Assembly: GCA_024655905.1 (NCBI GenBank)
Contig: JANLFP010000013.1
Span: 1-64,000, forward strand
DNA: 64,000 nucleotides
Origin: Tepidanaerobacteraceae bacterium
GTDB lineage: Bacteria > Bacillota > Thermosediminibacteria > Thermosediminibacterales > Tepidanaerobacteraceae
Direction of reading: 5' to 3'
The notes beneath the pieces were generated by a model. It was not told the origin of the DNA. It worked only from the letters and a program-made list of their open reading frames with translations, and searched no databases. This document shows, piece by piece, positions 43,346 through 52,447 of the stretch. The translations under genes and the position numbers were made by a program. Every line of letters starts with the position of its first letter. The stretch's first letter is position 1.

Positions 43346-43960
43346 ATGAATTATTTTCAATTTTTATTGATGCCATTGCTAGGAGCATTCATAGGGTGGA
43401 GCACCAATCTCTTGGCTATAAAATTAATTTTCTGGCCACTGAAGCCTGTTAAAATACCATTGCTAGAAATAGAAATACAAGGCCTGATACCAAAAAGAAG
43501 GTTTGATATTTCAAAAAATATTGGAGAAACAATTGAGAAGGAAATTTTGTCACCGGATGAGATAGTAAATAGATTTGCTTCAGAAAATGTAAAGAATCAG
43601 ATAATTATGCATATAAAAAATTTCGCAATAGAGAGGTCCCGTGAAAAATTACCGGCATTTTTTCCCTCAGGATTCAAAACCGCAATCTCTGACTATATTG
43701 GAGAAGTCATAGACCGTCAAGGAGGGACAATTTTTGAGAGCCTTAAAGGAATCTTAATGGAAAAAGCCAAAAATGAATTTGATTTAAAAACCATGGTAGA
43801 AGAAAAATTGAACTCAATGAATTTGGAACAGTTGGAAGACATTATTATAAGATTATCAAAAAAAGAATTGAAACAGATTGAAATTCTTGGAGGCATAATA
43901 GGCTTTGTCGTGGGCTTGATTCAGGCAGCGGCGTCTTATTACTTGAGCTTTTTAAGATGA
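43346..43960 (+). CDS. DUF445 family membrane protein
   Basis: 204 aa. Seen: an N-terminal hydrophobic segment with GAFIGWSTNLLAIKLIFWPLKPVKIPLLEIEIQGLIPKRRFDISKNIGETIEKE, the DUF445/YheB signature, and a C-terminal helix (GGIIGFVVGLIQAAASYYL). B. subtilis members are membrane proteins with roles around spore or outer-layer formation that I cannot specify. The start is uncertain: ATG 43346 has GGTGG upstream, and in-frame starts go back to 43295. It is an intact short version of the family. Confidence 0.82.
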   Translation: MNYFQFLLMPLLGAFIGWSTNLLAIKLIFWPLKPVKIPLLEIEIQGLIPKRRFDISKNIGETIEKEILSPDEIVNRFASENVKNQIIMHIKNFAIERSREKLPAFFPSGFKTAISDYIGEVIDRQGGTIFESLKGILMEKAKNEFDLKTMVEEKLNSMNLEQLEDIIIRLSKKELKQIEILGGIIGFVVGLIQAAASYYLSFLR

Positions 43961-43966
43961 TTTAAC

Positions 43967-43996
43967 TTGACAAATGCATACTCACAGAATTATAAT
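43967..43996 (+). promoter_or_regulatory. thrS promoter
   Basis: TTGACA (43967-43972), 18 bases, TATAAT (43991-43996), right before the T-box leader. Confidence 0.8.
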
Positions 43997-44019
43997 AAAA
44001 AAAATTAAATATACAAAAA

Positions 44020-44210
44020 ACGATGAAGAGAAGAGTAAACTTATGATTTCTCAAAGAGAGGGGTCGGAAGCTGCGAAAACCCTGGGAATAGTAAGTTGAA
44101 AACCGCCTCGGAGTTTTTTGGCATGTCAGCCATAAAGCACAATGAGTACAAATCAGGGTGGAACCACGGGAAAGCCTCTCGTCCCTTTATTGCACGAGAG
44201 GCTTTTCTTT
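44020..44210 (+). ncRNA. T-box leader of thrS (threonine specifier)
   Basis: T-box core AGGGTGGAACCACGGG at 44155-44170. A terminator follows with stem AAAGCCTCTCGT (44171-44182) and ACGAGAGGCTTTT. Stem I contains AGTA...GAAA-ACC, which fits an ACC (Thr) specifier at about 44102. Uncharged tRNA-Thr would stabilise the antiterminator and allow thrS transcription. Confidence 0.93.
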
Positions 44211-44239
44211 ATGAAAAAAAGCAAAAGGAAGGGTCGTTT

Positions 44240-46147
44240 ATGGAACAGGTAAAAGTGAATTTCGGAGGAGAGCAAAAAACATTTCCTAGAGGAATTACCC
44301 CTCTTGAGATCGCAAAGGCTCTAAATGCAAAACTGGCAAAAGAAGCCCTTGCGGCAAAGCTGAACGGCGTTATAGTGGACATGGACAGCAAAGTCTATAA
44401 TGATTGTACCTTAGAACTTATTACTTTTGAGGATGAAGAAGGAAAACGCACATTCTGGCACAGCACATCGCATGTGATGGCACAGGCTGTGAAAAGATTG
44501 TTTCCTGATGCAAAGCTTACAATTGGCCCAGCTATCGAGGAAGGTTTTTATTATGATTTTGACCGGGGTGAGAGTTTTACACCACAGGATCTGGAAAAAA
44601 TCGAAAAGGAAATGGAGAAAATCATAAATGAAAACTATTCCTTCAAGCGTTTGGATACAACCAGAGAAGAGGCAATAAAAAAATTGATGGAAATGGATGA
44701 ACCTTATAAGATTGAACTGGTTCAGGCATTACCAGAAAATGCCGATATAAGTTTTTACCAGCAGGGCGAATTTATTGATTTGTGCGCCGGACCGCATATT
44801 CCGGCTACAGGCAGAATAAAAGCTTTCAAGCTTACAAGCCTTGCCGGGGCATACTGGAGGGGCGATGAACACAATAAAATGCTCCAAAGAATATACGGTA
44901 TCTCGTTCCCCAAGAAGTCTATGCTAGATGAATATTTGACCAGAATAGAAGAGGCGAAAAAGCGTGACCACAGGAAGCTTGGCAGAGAATTGGGAATCTT
45001 TAGTATGCATGAGGAAGGCCCCGGTTTCCCTTTTTTCCATCCCAAGGGCATGGTTATATGGAATATTCTTACGGATTTTTGGAGAAAAGAGCATAGAAAA
45101 AAAGGATATCACGAGATAAAAACCCCAATCATTTTAAGTGAAAAATTGTGGAGAATGTCCGGGCACTGGGACCATTATAAAGAAAATATGTACTTTACAA
45201 AAATAGACGAACAAGATTTTGCGGTAAAACCAATGAATTGTCCGGGAGGTATTCTACTTTTCAAGGCCGATGTTCACAGTTACAGGGAGTTGCCACTCAG
45301 ACTTGGCGAACTGGGCCTGGTCCACAGGCATGAGCTTTCAGGCGTACTGCACGGCTTAATGCGGGTAAGATGCTTTACACAGGATGACGCTCACATATTT
45401 ATGACGACATCGCAGATAGAACAGGAAATAATAGGGGTTATTGATTTAGTGGATTATTTTTATAAAATTTTTGGCTTCAAATACCATGTGGAACTTTCTA
45501 CAAGACCTGAAAATTCTATGGGTTCCGACGAATTATGGGAAAAAGCAACAAAAGCTTTAAAGAATGCTCTGGATAAAAAGGGGCTGCCATATAAAATAAA
45601 TGAAGGCGATGGGGCGTTTTATGGTCCAAAGATTGACTTTCACTTGAAGGACAGCATAGGGCGTACCTGGCAGTGCGGAACCATTCAACTGGACTTTCAG
45701 ATGCCTGAGAAATTTGACCTGACATACGTAGGTCCCGATGGTGAAAAGCACCGGCCTGTCATGATTCACAGAGTCATATTCGGTAGTTTGGAACGCTTCA
45801 TAGGAATATTGATAGAGCACTATGCTGGAGCTTTGCCGGTATGGCTTTCACCCGTACAGGCAAGAATTCTTCCCATCAGTGAAAAACACTTGGATTATGC
45901 AAAAGAGGTGAAAAACAAACTTGAGGAATCGGATATAAGGGTAGAGCTTGACGAGAGAAACGAAAAAATAGGATATAAAATACGAGAAGCTCAAATGCAA
46001 AAAATACCCTACATGCTGATAGTAGGCGATAAGGAGATTGCAGACGGCAATATCTCGGTGCGGCAAAGAGAAATAGGGGATATAGGTTCAAAAAATATTG
46101 TGGATTTTATTGCCGAGGTAAAGCAAAAAGAAGAAAACAAGCAGTAG
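44240..46147 (+). CDS. thrS: Threonyl-tRNA synthetase
   Basis: 635 aa. Seen: the N-terminal TGS domain (VKVNFGGEQKTFPRGITPLEIAKAL), an editing domain with HSTSHVMAQA and the CAGPHIPATG site, a class II catalytic core (zinc-binding MNCPGG, HRHELSGVLHGLMRVRCFTQDDAHIF, HRVIFGSLERFIGILIEHY) and a C-terminal anticodon-binding domain (LSPVQARILPIS...). ATG 44240 after AAGGAAGGG; upstream in-frame codons lie inside the T-box terminator and are not translated. Confidence 0.98.
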   Translation: MEQVKVNFGGEQKTFPRGITPLEIAKALNAKLAKEALAAKLNGVIVDMDSKVYNDCTLELITFEDEEGKRTFWHSTSHVMAQAVKRLFPDAKLTIGPAIEEGFYYDFDRGESFTPQDLEKIEKEMEKIINENYSFKRLDTTREEAIKKLMEMDEPYKIELVQALPENADISFYQQGEFIDLCAGPHIPATGRIKAFKLTSLAGAYWRGDEHNKMLQRIYGISFPKKSMLDEYLTRIEEAKKRDHRKLGRELGIFSMHEEGPGFPFFHPKGMVIWNILTDFWRKEHRKKGYHEIKTPIILSEKLWRMSGHWDHYKENMYFTKIDEQDFAVKPMNCPGGILLFKADVHSYRELPLRLGELGLVHRHELSGVLHGLMRVRCFTQDDAHIFMTTSQIEQEIIGVIDLVDYFYKIFGFKYHVELSTRPENSMGSDELWEKATKALKNALDKKGLPYKINEGDGAFYGPKIDFHLKDSIGRTWQCGTIQLDFQMPEKFDLTYVGPDGEKHRPVMIHRVIFGSLERFIGILIEHYAGALPVWLSPVQARILPISEKHLDYAKEVKNKLEESDIRVELDERNEKIGYKIREAQMQKIPYMLIVGDKEIADGNISVRQREIGDIGSKNIVDFIAEVKQKEENKQ

Positions 46148-46180
46148 TAGAAGATATTATTTTGGTTGATTAGATTTTAA

Positions 46181-46209
46181 TTGACATGGTAAGCCTTATA
46201 TGGTATATT
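46181..46209 (+). promoter_or_regulatory. infC operon promoter
   Basis: TTGACA (46181-46186), 17 bases, TATATT (46204-46209). Confidence 0.75.
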
Positions 46210-46224
46210 AACCATTGATAATTT

Positions 46225-46340
46225 CATATTCATATTTAATTTTGCAAGAAGAAGATTTGCTTCTCACCTTATGGCGAAAGCTTATAAGGTTTATGTTCTG
46301 GATTAACGGGACAGGTGAATCTTCCTGTCCTTTTTTATTT
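46225..46340 (+). ncRNA. L20-type leader and attenuator of infC-rpmI-rplT
   Basis: It contains the conserved-looking segment TTCTCACCTTATGGCGAAAGC (46261-46281) and CTTATAAGGTTTAT, recalled from Firmicute L20 leaders, followed by a terminator GGACAGG-TGAATCTT-CCTGTCC-TTTTTT ending about 46335. L20 is the last gene of the operon and is known in B. subtilis to repress it through such a leader. Assignment from memory and position. Confidence 0.75.
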
Positions 46341-46362
46341 AATTATGATGGAGGTGAATAGT

Positions 46363-46893
46363 ATTAGCAAAGAAAAAGAGATACAGGTTAATCATGAAAT
46401 AAAAGCAAAGGAAGTAAGGGTGATTGATTCTAACGGGCAACAGATTGGTATAATGTCGTTGAAAGAAGCCCTGCGTCACGCTCAGGAGGCGCAGCTGGAT
46501 TTGGTTAAAATAGTACCAGATGCAAAACCGCCGGTATGCAAGATAATGGATTATGGGAAATTTAAATACGAGCAGAGCAAGAGGGAAAAAGAAGCTAAAA
46601 AGAACCAGAAGATAATTAATATCAAAGAAATCCGGATGAATCCCAATATAGAAGAGCATGACTTCCAGGTTAGAGTTAGAAATGCACAGCGATTCCTTAA
46701 AGATGGAGATAAAGTTAAAGTTACAATCAAGTTTCGAGGCAGAGAAATTACTCACACAAAACTTGGTGAAGAAGTTTTGAGGAGAATGGCGGAAAACGTA
46801 GAAGAATTTGGATTTATTGAAAAACAACCCCTTATTGAAGGACGTAATATGGTCATGGTTTTATCGCCAAAACAAAACAAAGCTAAGGAGTGA
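46363..46893 (+). CDS. infC: Translation initiation factor IF-3, ATT start
   Basis: 176 aa. IF3 binds the 30S subunit, blocks premature 50S joining and rejects non-canonical start codons. Seen: [60 protein letters not shown] and [40 protein letters not shown]. The start is set at ATT 46363, 5 bases after GGAGGTGA, as infC genes classically use AUU for self-control. In-frame ATG 46345/46348 and GTG 46354 fall before or inside that ribosome site. Confidence 0.95.
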   Translation: MSKEKEIQVNHEIKAKEVRVIDSNGQQIGIMSLKEALRHAQEAQLDLVKIVPDAKPPVCKIMDYGKFKYEQSKREKEAKKNQKIINIKEIRMNPNIEEHDFQVRVRNAQRFLKDGDKVKVTIKFRGREITHTKLGEEVLRRMAENVEEFGFIEKQPLIEGRNMVMVLSPKQNKAKE

Positions 46894-46898
46894 ATTAC

Positions 46899-47096
46899 AT
46901 GCCCAAGATAAAAACGCATAGAGGCGCAGCAAAAAGATTTAGAGTCACTAAAAGCGGAAAAATCAAAATGTCAAGGGCCTTTAAAAGCCATATTCTGACA
47001 AAGAAGACTTCCAAGAGAAAAAGGCATTTGAGGAAAGCTTCCATTCTAAGCAAGGCTGATTATAAAAGAATCAAGAAGGTATTACCGTACATGTAA
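46899..47096 (+). CDS. rpmI: Ribosomal protein bL35
   Basis: 65 aa, very basic. Seen: [23 protein letters not shown], then the lysine-rich ending [14 protein letters not shown]. Normal length. ATG 46899 after AAGGAG, 5 bases after infC. Confidence 0.97.
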   Translation: MPKIKTHRGAAKRFRVTKSGKIKMSRAFKSHILTKKTSKRKRHLRKASILSKADYKRIKKVLPYM

Positions 47097-47114
47097 CACT
47101 AAAGGAGGATAATT

Positions 47115-47471
47115 ATGGCAAGAGTTAAAAAAGGCGTAACAGCGCGCAAGAGACATAAAAAGGTCATTAAATTGGCAAAAGGATATCGGGGCTCAAAAGG
47201 CAAACTGTTTAGACCGGCAAATCAGGCGGTGCTTAAGGCGTTGGCCTATTCATATACCGGTAGAAAACTCAGAAAGAGAGATTTCAGGAAACTCTGGATA
47301 TCCAGAATAAATGCTGCTGCAAGACTTAACGGGATGTCTTACAGCAAATTTATAAGCGGGTTAAAAAAAGCTGGAGTCCAGATAAACCGCAAAATGTTGT
47401 CGGAAATGGCCATTCATGACAGCAGCGGTTTTTCGCAGCTTATAGATATAGCTAAAGCCAACAACCAGTAA
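47115..47471 (+). CDS. rplT: Ribosomal protein bL20
   Basis: 118 aa. Seen: [59 protein letters not shown]. Normal length. It is also the likely repressor of this operon through the leader at 46225. ATG after AAAGGAGG. Confidence 0.98.
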   Translation: MARVKKGVTARKRHKKVIKLAKGYRGSKGKLFRPANQAVLKALAYSYTGRKLRKRDFRKLWISRINAAARLNGMSYSKFISGLKKAGVQINRKMLSEMAIHDSSGFSQLIDIAKANNQ

Positions 47472-47495
47472 AAAGCGGCTTCGGTCGCTTTTTTG
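47469..47495 (+). terminator. infC operon terminator
   Basis: AAAAGCG-GCTTCGGT-CGCTTTTTT directly after the rplT stop; the stem has a stable TTCG-type loop. The trkH reading frame begins inside its T-run. Confidence 0.85.
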
Positions 47496-48863
47496 GACTT
47501 TTTGGGGGCGGTCAAAATCAAACTATTTCTCTTAGGACTTCGGATACATTTTAAACCCACTCAGATTCTCGCTTTTGGATTTGCAGCGTTGATTTTAACG
47601 GGAGCGGTGATGCTTGCTTTGCCGGTGGCTTCCCGCAGCGGTCAAAGCGTGGGGTTTTTAAACGCCCTTTTTACAGCCACTTCTGCGGTTTGTGTTACAG
47701 GACTGGTAGTGGTGGACACTTATAACCAATATTCGCTGTTCGGGCAGTTGGTGATACTCATATTAATTCAAATGGGCGGCCTAGGAATTATGACTATGGC
47801 AACATTAATATTTTTAATTCTGGGCAAAAAGATAACTTTGAGGGAGCGACTGGTCATGCAGGAAGCGCTGAATCAGGGGACACTGTCCGGATTAGTAAAG
47901 CTTACCAGATATATAATAGCGACCACCATTATATTTGAAGGAGCAGGCGCGCTTCTGCTTTCCCTGCGCTTTACAAGAATTTATGGATTTTCTAAAGGAA
48001 TTTATTTCGGGATATTCCATGCTGTGTCCGCATTTAACAACGCTGGTTTTGACTTGATTGGGAATTTTAAAAGCCTTACACCGTTTGTGGAAGACCCACT
48101 TGTCAACATTGTCGTTATGAGTTTGATAATTTTTGGAGGATTGGGTTTTTCTGTCCTATACGATATTTTTACTACAAGGAGTTTTCATAAGCTAAGTCTT
48201 CACTCAAAAGTAGTCTTAAGCACAACTGCAGCATTGCTTGCCCTGGGTTTTATCTCTTACTATTCTCTTGAGTATTTCAACGCGAAAACACTGGGTTCTT
48301 TATCTCCACTTGGGAAAATACTGGCTGCTGCTTTTCAATCGGTTACACCTAGGACTGCTGGTTTCAATACCATTAGCTTATCGGATTTGACAATGCCGTC
48401 TAAATATATTACAATTCTTCTTATGTTTATCGGGGCATCACCAGCCTCCACGGGCGGCGGTATAAAGACATCCACTTTTGCTTCGATTTTAATGATGATT
48501 TATACTGTTATTGCTTCAAAAGAAGATATAGAAATATATCAAAGAAGAATACCTCACGATAATATTTTTAAAGCGGTATCCATTGCAGTTGTTTCCTTAA
48601 TGCTCGTGTTTATTAGTTCATTCATTTTAACCATAACCGAACATGCGGATTTTTTAAAAATATTATTTGAAACCACTTCGGCTTTTGGTACCGTTGGTTT
48701 GTCTTTGGGTATTACTCCTGAGCTTTCTAAAATAGGCAAAATAATAATTATTTTTACCATGTTTGCCGGAAGAGTTGGTCCTCTGACTTTGGTATTAGCA
48801 CTGGGCAGCAGGAAAAATAAGGCAATATTAAAGTATCCGGAAGAAAGGATTTTAGTCGGCTAA
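47493..48863 (+). CDS. TrkH/KtrB-family potassium channel subunit
   Basis: About 450 aa. It has four pore repeats with selectivity-filter-like segments: SAVCVTGLVV (about 62), AVSAFNNAGFDLIG (about 180), SVTPRTAGFNTIS (about 288), TSAFGTVGLSLG (about 398). It forms the membrane channel that works with cytosolic RCK subunits, here the next two genes. The start is uncertain: TTG 47493 or TTG 47502 have no ribosome site and lie in the rplT terminator tail, while a GGGGGCGG at 47504-47511 would fit a non-standard start near ATC 47517. Confidence 0.9.
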   Translation: MDFLGAVKIKLFLLGLRIHFKPTQILAFGFAALILTGAVMLALPVASRSGQSVGFLNALFTATSAVCVTGLVVVDTYNQYSLFGQLVILILIQMGGLGIMTMATLIFLILGKKITLRERLVMQEALNQGTLSGLVKLTRYIIATTIIFEGAGALLLSLRFTRIYGFSKGIYFGIFHAVSAFNNAGFDLIGNFKSLTPFVEDPLVNIVVMSLIIFGGLGFSVLYDIFTTRSFHKLSLHSKVVLSTTAALLALGFISYYSLEYFNAKTLGSLSPLGKILAAAFQSVTPRTAGFNTISLSDLTMPSKYITILLMFIGASPASTGGGIKTSTFASILMMIYTVIASKEDIEIYQRRIPHDNIFKAVSIAVVSLMLVFISSFILTITEHADFLKILFETTSAFGTVGLSLGITPELSKIGKIIIIFTMFAGRVGPLTLVLALGSRKNKAILKYPEERILVG

Positions 48864-48880
48864 ATACGGAGGCGGTTTAA

Positions 48881-49531
48881 TTGAAACAATTTGTTGTAAT
48901 AGGTTTGGGCCGTTTCGGATCCAGCATAGCCAGAACTTTGTATAATCTAGGATATGATGTGCTTGGAATTGACAGCAATGAAGAGATTGTGCAATCAATG
49001 GCTGATTCTATTACCCATGCTGTAGAGGCGGATGCAACCGACGAAAATACATTGAAGGCTCTTGGGGTTAGAAATTTTGACGTAGGAATCGTAAGCATAG
49101 GCCAGGATATTCAGGCAAGCATATTGATTACGCTCATATTGAAGGAAATGGGCATAAAATTTGTGGTGGCCAAAGCACAAAATGAACTTCACGGAAAAGT
49201 TCTCTATAAAATAGGCGCAGACAGAGTGGTGTTTCCGGAAAGGGATATGGGGGTACGCGTGGCACATAATCTTGTTTCTTCTAATATTCTTGATTACATC
49301 GAGCTTTCTCCAGATTTTTCAATCGTTGAAATCGCAGCCATTCCCGAGTGGTTCGATAAATCCCTGAAGGAACTGGACATGAGGGTAAAGCACGGGTTAA
49401 ATGTGATGGCTATTAAACGAAATGAAGAGGTGATTGTATCTCCTAAGGCGGATGACATTATTTTTGAGGGAGATATACTTGTTGTAGTAGGCCAGAACAA
49501 AGACATTGAAAAACTGGAGAAGCACGTTTGA
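48881..49531 (+). CDS. RCK/TrkA-type potassium channel regulator 1
   Basis: 216 aa. Seen: a nucleotide-binding RCK_N domain (VVIGLGRFGSSIARTL, VLGIDSNEE, AVEADATDENTLKALG) and a C-terminal RCK_C domain (about 135-216). It binds ATP/ADP or NAD(H) and gates the TrkH-like channel. TTG 48881 after GGAGGCGG, 17 bases after trkH. Confidence 0.93.
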   Translation: MKQFVVIGLGRFGSSIARTLYNLGYDVLGIDSNEEIVQSMADSITHAVEADATDENTLKALGVRNFDVGIVSIGQDIQASILITLILKEMGIKFVVAKAQNELHGKVLYKIGADRVVFPERDMGVRVAHNLVSSNILDYIELSPDFSIVEIAAIPEWFDKSLKELDMRVKHGLNVMAIKRNEEVIVSPKADDIIFEGDILVVVGQNKDIEKLEKHV

Positions 49532-49540
49532 GGTGGGGCA

Positions 49541-50200
49541 ATGAAGCAGCAAAAACAATTTGCCATTATAGGAATGGGAAAATTCGGGACTACGGTTGCA
49601 TCGACTTTGCTTAACCTCGGTCATCAAGTTCTCGCAATTGATAAAGATGAAAATCGCATAAAGGAAATATCCGCCTCGGCTACTCATGCGGTAATTGCGG
49701 ACGCCACAAATGAAAATGCACTCAAATCACTGGGACTTCATAATTTTGACTGCGTTATAGTAAGTATGGGATATGATATCCAGGCTAGTATCCTGACTAC
49801 TTTAATTTTGAAAGACATGGGAGTAAAAAAGATATTGGCAAAAGCCGTAAGCGATTTACACGGCAAGGTGTTGTCAAAGACCGGTGCTACTACCGTGATT
49901 TATCCCGAAAAGGATATGGCAGAAAAAATTGCCAAAAGCCTTGTATCATTAAATATTTTGAATATGATAGAGATTGCGAAAAATGCATGCCTGGTTGAAA
50001 TAACCGCGCCAAAAGTAATGATAGGAAAAAGTTTAAGGGAATTAAATCTAACAAAGAAATACAATTTAAATATAGTGGCATTGAAACGAAAGAATGAGGT
50101 AAAAGTCATATTGTCGCCGGAGGATGTCCTGCAAGTGGATGATACTATGCTGGTGATTGGGCCGCGAAATTTCATTGAGGTGCTGGGTGAGATAGCATGA
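49541..50200 (+). CDS. RCK/TrkA-type potassium channel regulator 2
   Basis: 219 aa, a tandem paralogue of the previous gene with the same layout: FAIIGMGKFGTTVASTLL, VLAIDKDENR, AVIADATNENALKSLG, then an RCK_C domain. The two share clear similarity but differ throughout, so the duplication is old. It overlaps the next gene by 4 bases (ATGA). Confidence 0.93.
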   Translation: MKQQKQFAIIGMGKFGTTVASTLLNLGHQVLAIDKDENRIKEISASATHAVIADATNENALKSLGLHNFDCVIVSMGYDIQASILTTLILKDMGVKKILAKAVSDLHGKVLSKTGATTVIYPEKDMAEKIAKSLVSLNILNMIEIAKNACLVEITAPKVMIGKSLRELNLTKKYNLNIVALKRKNEVKVILSPEDVLQVDDTMLVIGPRNFIEVLGEIA

Positions 50201-51018
50201 TGCTCTCTGAAATCCCAAAAAAACATATTAAATTTATTAAAGCTCTTAAAGCATCAAAGAATGCAAGAGACAGAGAAAAATGCTTCATTGTGGAAGGTCT
50301 AAGATCCGTAGAAGAAGCTGTTAAATCCAATTTTACAATTGTATTTGCGGCGGTATCAAATAAATTTTTAAATAAAGGCGACGGCAGAAGTTCAAATCTT
50401 ATCACACAGTTGCAGTGTTCACAACTTCTTTACATGATTTCAGAGGAACAGTTTAATTTGCTATCGGATACAGTAACTCCGCAAGGGATTATGGCTGTAA
50501 TCAGAATGAAATCCTTTGAGCTAAAAGAGTTTGCAAGAGAAAACTTTTTTATCATCGCACTTGATAAAATAAAAGATCCGGGAAATTTGGGCACCATAAT
50601 CAGAACTGCTGACGCTGCCGGAGTCAATGCAGTAATTGCAGGGAAGGGCTGTGTTGACTTATACAACCCAAAGGTAATTCGATCCACAATGGGTTCCATT
50701 TTTCACGTGCCAGTGATTTCAAGCGATGATATTATTGAAACTTTAATGGAACTGAAAAATAAAGGCGGTAAAATTGTATCCACCCATCTGGGAGCCAAAA
50801 AATACTATTATGAACTTGATATGACCGGTCCGACCGTACTCGTTATGGGCAAAGAGGATGCGGGTGTATGCGATGAGATTAACAGTATTTCAGATGAAAT
50901 AGTTAAAATTCCAATGAAAGGCAAAGCTGAGTCATTAAATGTTTCGATAGCTCATGGAATCGTTTTGTTTGAGGCGGTTAAACAGCGCATGAAAACATGC
51001 CCTTTTGCTTGTAAATAA
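50197..51018 (+). CDS. TrmH/SpoU-family RNA 2'-O-methyltransferase
   Basis: 273 aa. Seen: an N-terminal substrate-binding domain (KFIKALKASKNARDREKCFIVEGLRSVEEAV) and the SPOUT knot: IIALDKIKDPGNLGTIIRTADAAGVNAVIAGKGCVDLYNPKVIRSTMGSIFHVP, VLVMGKEDAGV and IPMKGKAESLNVSIAHGIVLFEA. Members modify 23S rRNA or tRNA ribose; which nucleotide is methylated cannot be read from the sequence. It overlaps the RCK gene and precedes yqzL and pheS, an order common in Firmicutes. Confidence 0.93.
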   Translation: MMLSEIPKKHIKFIKALKASKNARDREKCFIVEGLRSVEEAVKSNFTIVFAAVSNKFLNKGDGRSSNLITQLQCSQLLYMISEEQFNLLSDTVTPQGIMAVIRMKSFELKEFARENFFIIALDKIKDPGNLGTIIRTADAAGVNAVIAGKGCVDLYNPKVIRSTMGSIFHVPVISSDDIIETLMELKNKGGKIVSTHLGAKKYYYELDMTGPTVLVMGKEDAGVCDEINSISDEIVKIPMKGKAESLNVSIAHGIVLFEAVKQRMKTCPFACK

Positions 51019-51069
51019 ACAGAAGCTGTGCTATAATAATGATAAACCAATTGGAAAGGGCGTGGTTTA

Positions 51070-51159
51070 ATGCTTAACGCCGACTTTTTTTGGAATATTT
51101 TTGAGGTTACTGGCTCTATTACGGCTTACCTTATTTATAAAAAGCTGATTTTACAATAA
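51070..51159 (+). CDS. yqzL: YqzL-like small protein
   Basis: 29 aa: MLNADFFWNIFEVTGS followed by ITAYLIYKKLILQ. It matches the YqzL-like family pattern (M-L--DFFWK-FE-TGSI-AYL-YK). ATG after AAAGGGCG. Function unknown. It lies between the methyltransferase gene and the pheS T-box. Confidence 0.75.
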   Translation: MLNADFFWNIFEVTGSITAYLIYKKLILQ

Positions 51160-51164
51160 AAGCT

Positions 51165-51395
51165 GTGAGGGAGAGAGTAAGCGGGGCAGCCTTTCAGGGA
51201 GAGAGAGTCACGGACTGAAAGCTCTCTCAAGGCAAAACTGCCGAAGTTCACTCCGGAGCAGGGGAGCCGAAAATAGTAGGCTCCCACGGAACTTCTCCGT
51301 TAAAGAACAAGAGGGTTTAAGTTTTTAAACTGAAGAAGGGTGGTACCGCGGAAGTTAAGCTTTCGTCCCTGATGGGATGAAGGCTTTTTTAGTTA
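51165..51395 (+). ncRNA. T-box leader of pheST (phenylalanine specifier)
   Basis: T-box core AAGGGTGGTACCGCGG at 51336-51351. A terminator with stem AAGCTTTCGTCCC (51357 on) and GGGATGAAGGCTTTTTT follows. Stem I has AGTA (about 51177) opposite GAAG-TTC (about 51244-51250), giving a TTC (Phe) specifier. Confidence 0.93.
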
Positions 51396-51415
51396 AAAAC
51401 AGGAGGGTTAATGAA

Positions 51416-52432
51416 ATGGAAGAACAATTAATTCTGTTAAAACAAAGGGCACTTCATGATTTGGCCGAATCGCAAAGTCTGGATGAGTTAAATGAACTTA
51501 GAATTAAATTTTTAGGCAAAAAGGGAGAACTTACACAAATTTTGAAAGGCTTGACATTGCTCTCCCCGGATGAAAGGCCAGCTATAGGAAAGCTGGCCAA
51601 TGAGATAAAAGAAGAAATTGAAAGGGAGTTTTCCAGAAAAAATTTTGATATAAAACAACAACTAAAAACAAAAAAAATGGAAGAAGAATGGATAGATGTC
51701 ACGATACCGTCAAAAGTTGTAATTGGCCATAAACACCCGCTTACTCTGATTCTGGACGAGATTCGGGAAATATTCGTAGGACTTGGATACGAGGTGGCGG
51801 AAGGCCCTGAGATAGAACTGGACTATTATAATTTCGAAGCACTAAACACCCCCAAGGATCATCCGGCAAGAGATATTCAGGATACTTTTTACATTACAGA
51901 TGAAATACTCCTGAGGACTCAGACATCTCCTGTACAGATACGAACGATGGAAAAACGCAAGCCTCCGCTGAAGATAATAGCCCCTGGCAGGGTTTACAGA
52001 TCGGATGCCGTTGACGCTACTCATTCACCCATGTTTCATCAGGTGGAAGGGCTGACGATCGGGGAACATATTACGATGGGAGACCTAAAGGGAACGCTGG
52101 AGGCTTTCGCTCGCGAGATGTTCGGAAAAGACAGGAAAGCCAGGTTCAGACCACATTATTTTCCCTTTACTGAACCCAGTGCGGAGATGGATATTTCGTG
52201 TATAGCATGTCAGGGAGAAGGCTGCAGAATTTGTAAATTCACCGGTTGGTTGGAAATACTAGGATGCGGCATGGTGCATCCAAACGTTCTGGAGAATGTA
52301 GGCTATGATCCGGAAAAAGTAAATGGATTTGCTTTTGGTCTCGGCATTGAGAGGATTGCTATGCTGAAATACGGAATAAATGACATGAGGCTTTTCTATG
52401 AAAATAATCTTAGATTTTTAGAGCAATTCTAG
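51416..52432 (+). CDS. pheS: Phenylalanyl-tRNA synthetase alpha chain
   Basis: 338 aa. Seen: an N-terminal coiled coil (about 1-85), then the class II core: [65 protein letters not shown], and [18 protein letters not shown] at the C-terminus. It also has a CxxCxGxGCxxC-like knuckle ([14 protein letters not shown]). ATG 51416 after CAGGAGGG. It forms an alpha2-beta2 enzyme with PheT. Confidence 0.97.
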   Translation: MEEQLILLKQRALHDLAESQSLDELNELRIKFLGKKGELTQILKGLTLLSPDERPAIGKLANEIKEEIEREFSRKNFDIKQQLKTKKMEEEWIDVTIPSKVVIGHKHPLTLILDEIREIFVGLGYEVAEGPEIELDYYNFEALNTPKDHPARDIQDTFYITDEILLRTQTSPVQIRTMEKRKPPLKIIAPGRVYRSDAVDATHSPMFHQVEGLTIGEHITMGDLKGTLEAFAREMFGKDRKARFRPHYFPFTEPSAEMDISCIACQGEGCRICKFTGWLEILGCGMVHPNVLENVGYDPEKVNGFAFGLGIERIAMLKYGINDMRLFYENNLRFLEQF

Positions 52433-52447
52433 GAGGGGATATATAAT

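Noticed and set aside
44096-44239. N-terminal extension of thrS upstream of ATG 44240
   Set aside because: The extension runs through the T-box core and terminator, which are untranslated RNA.
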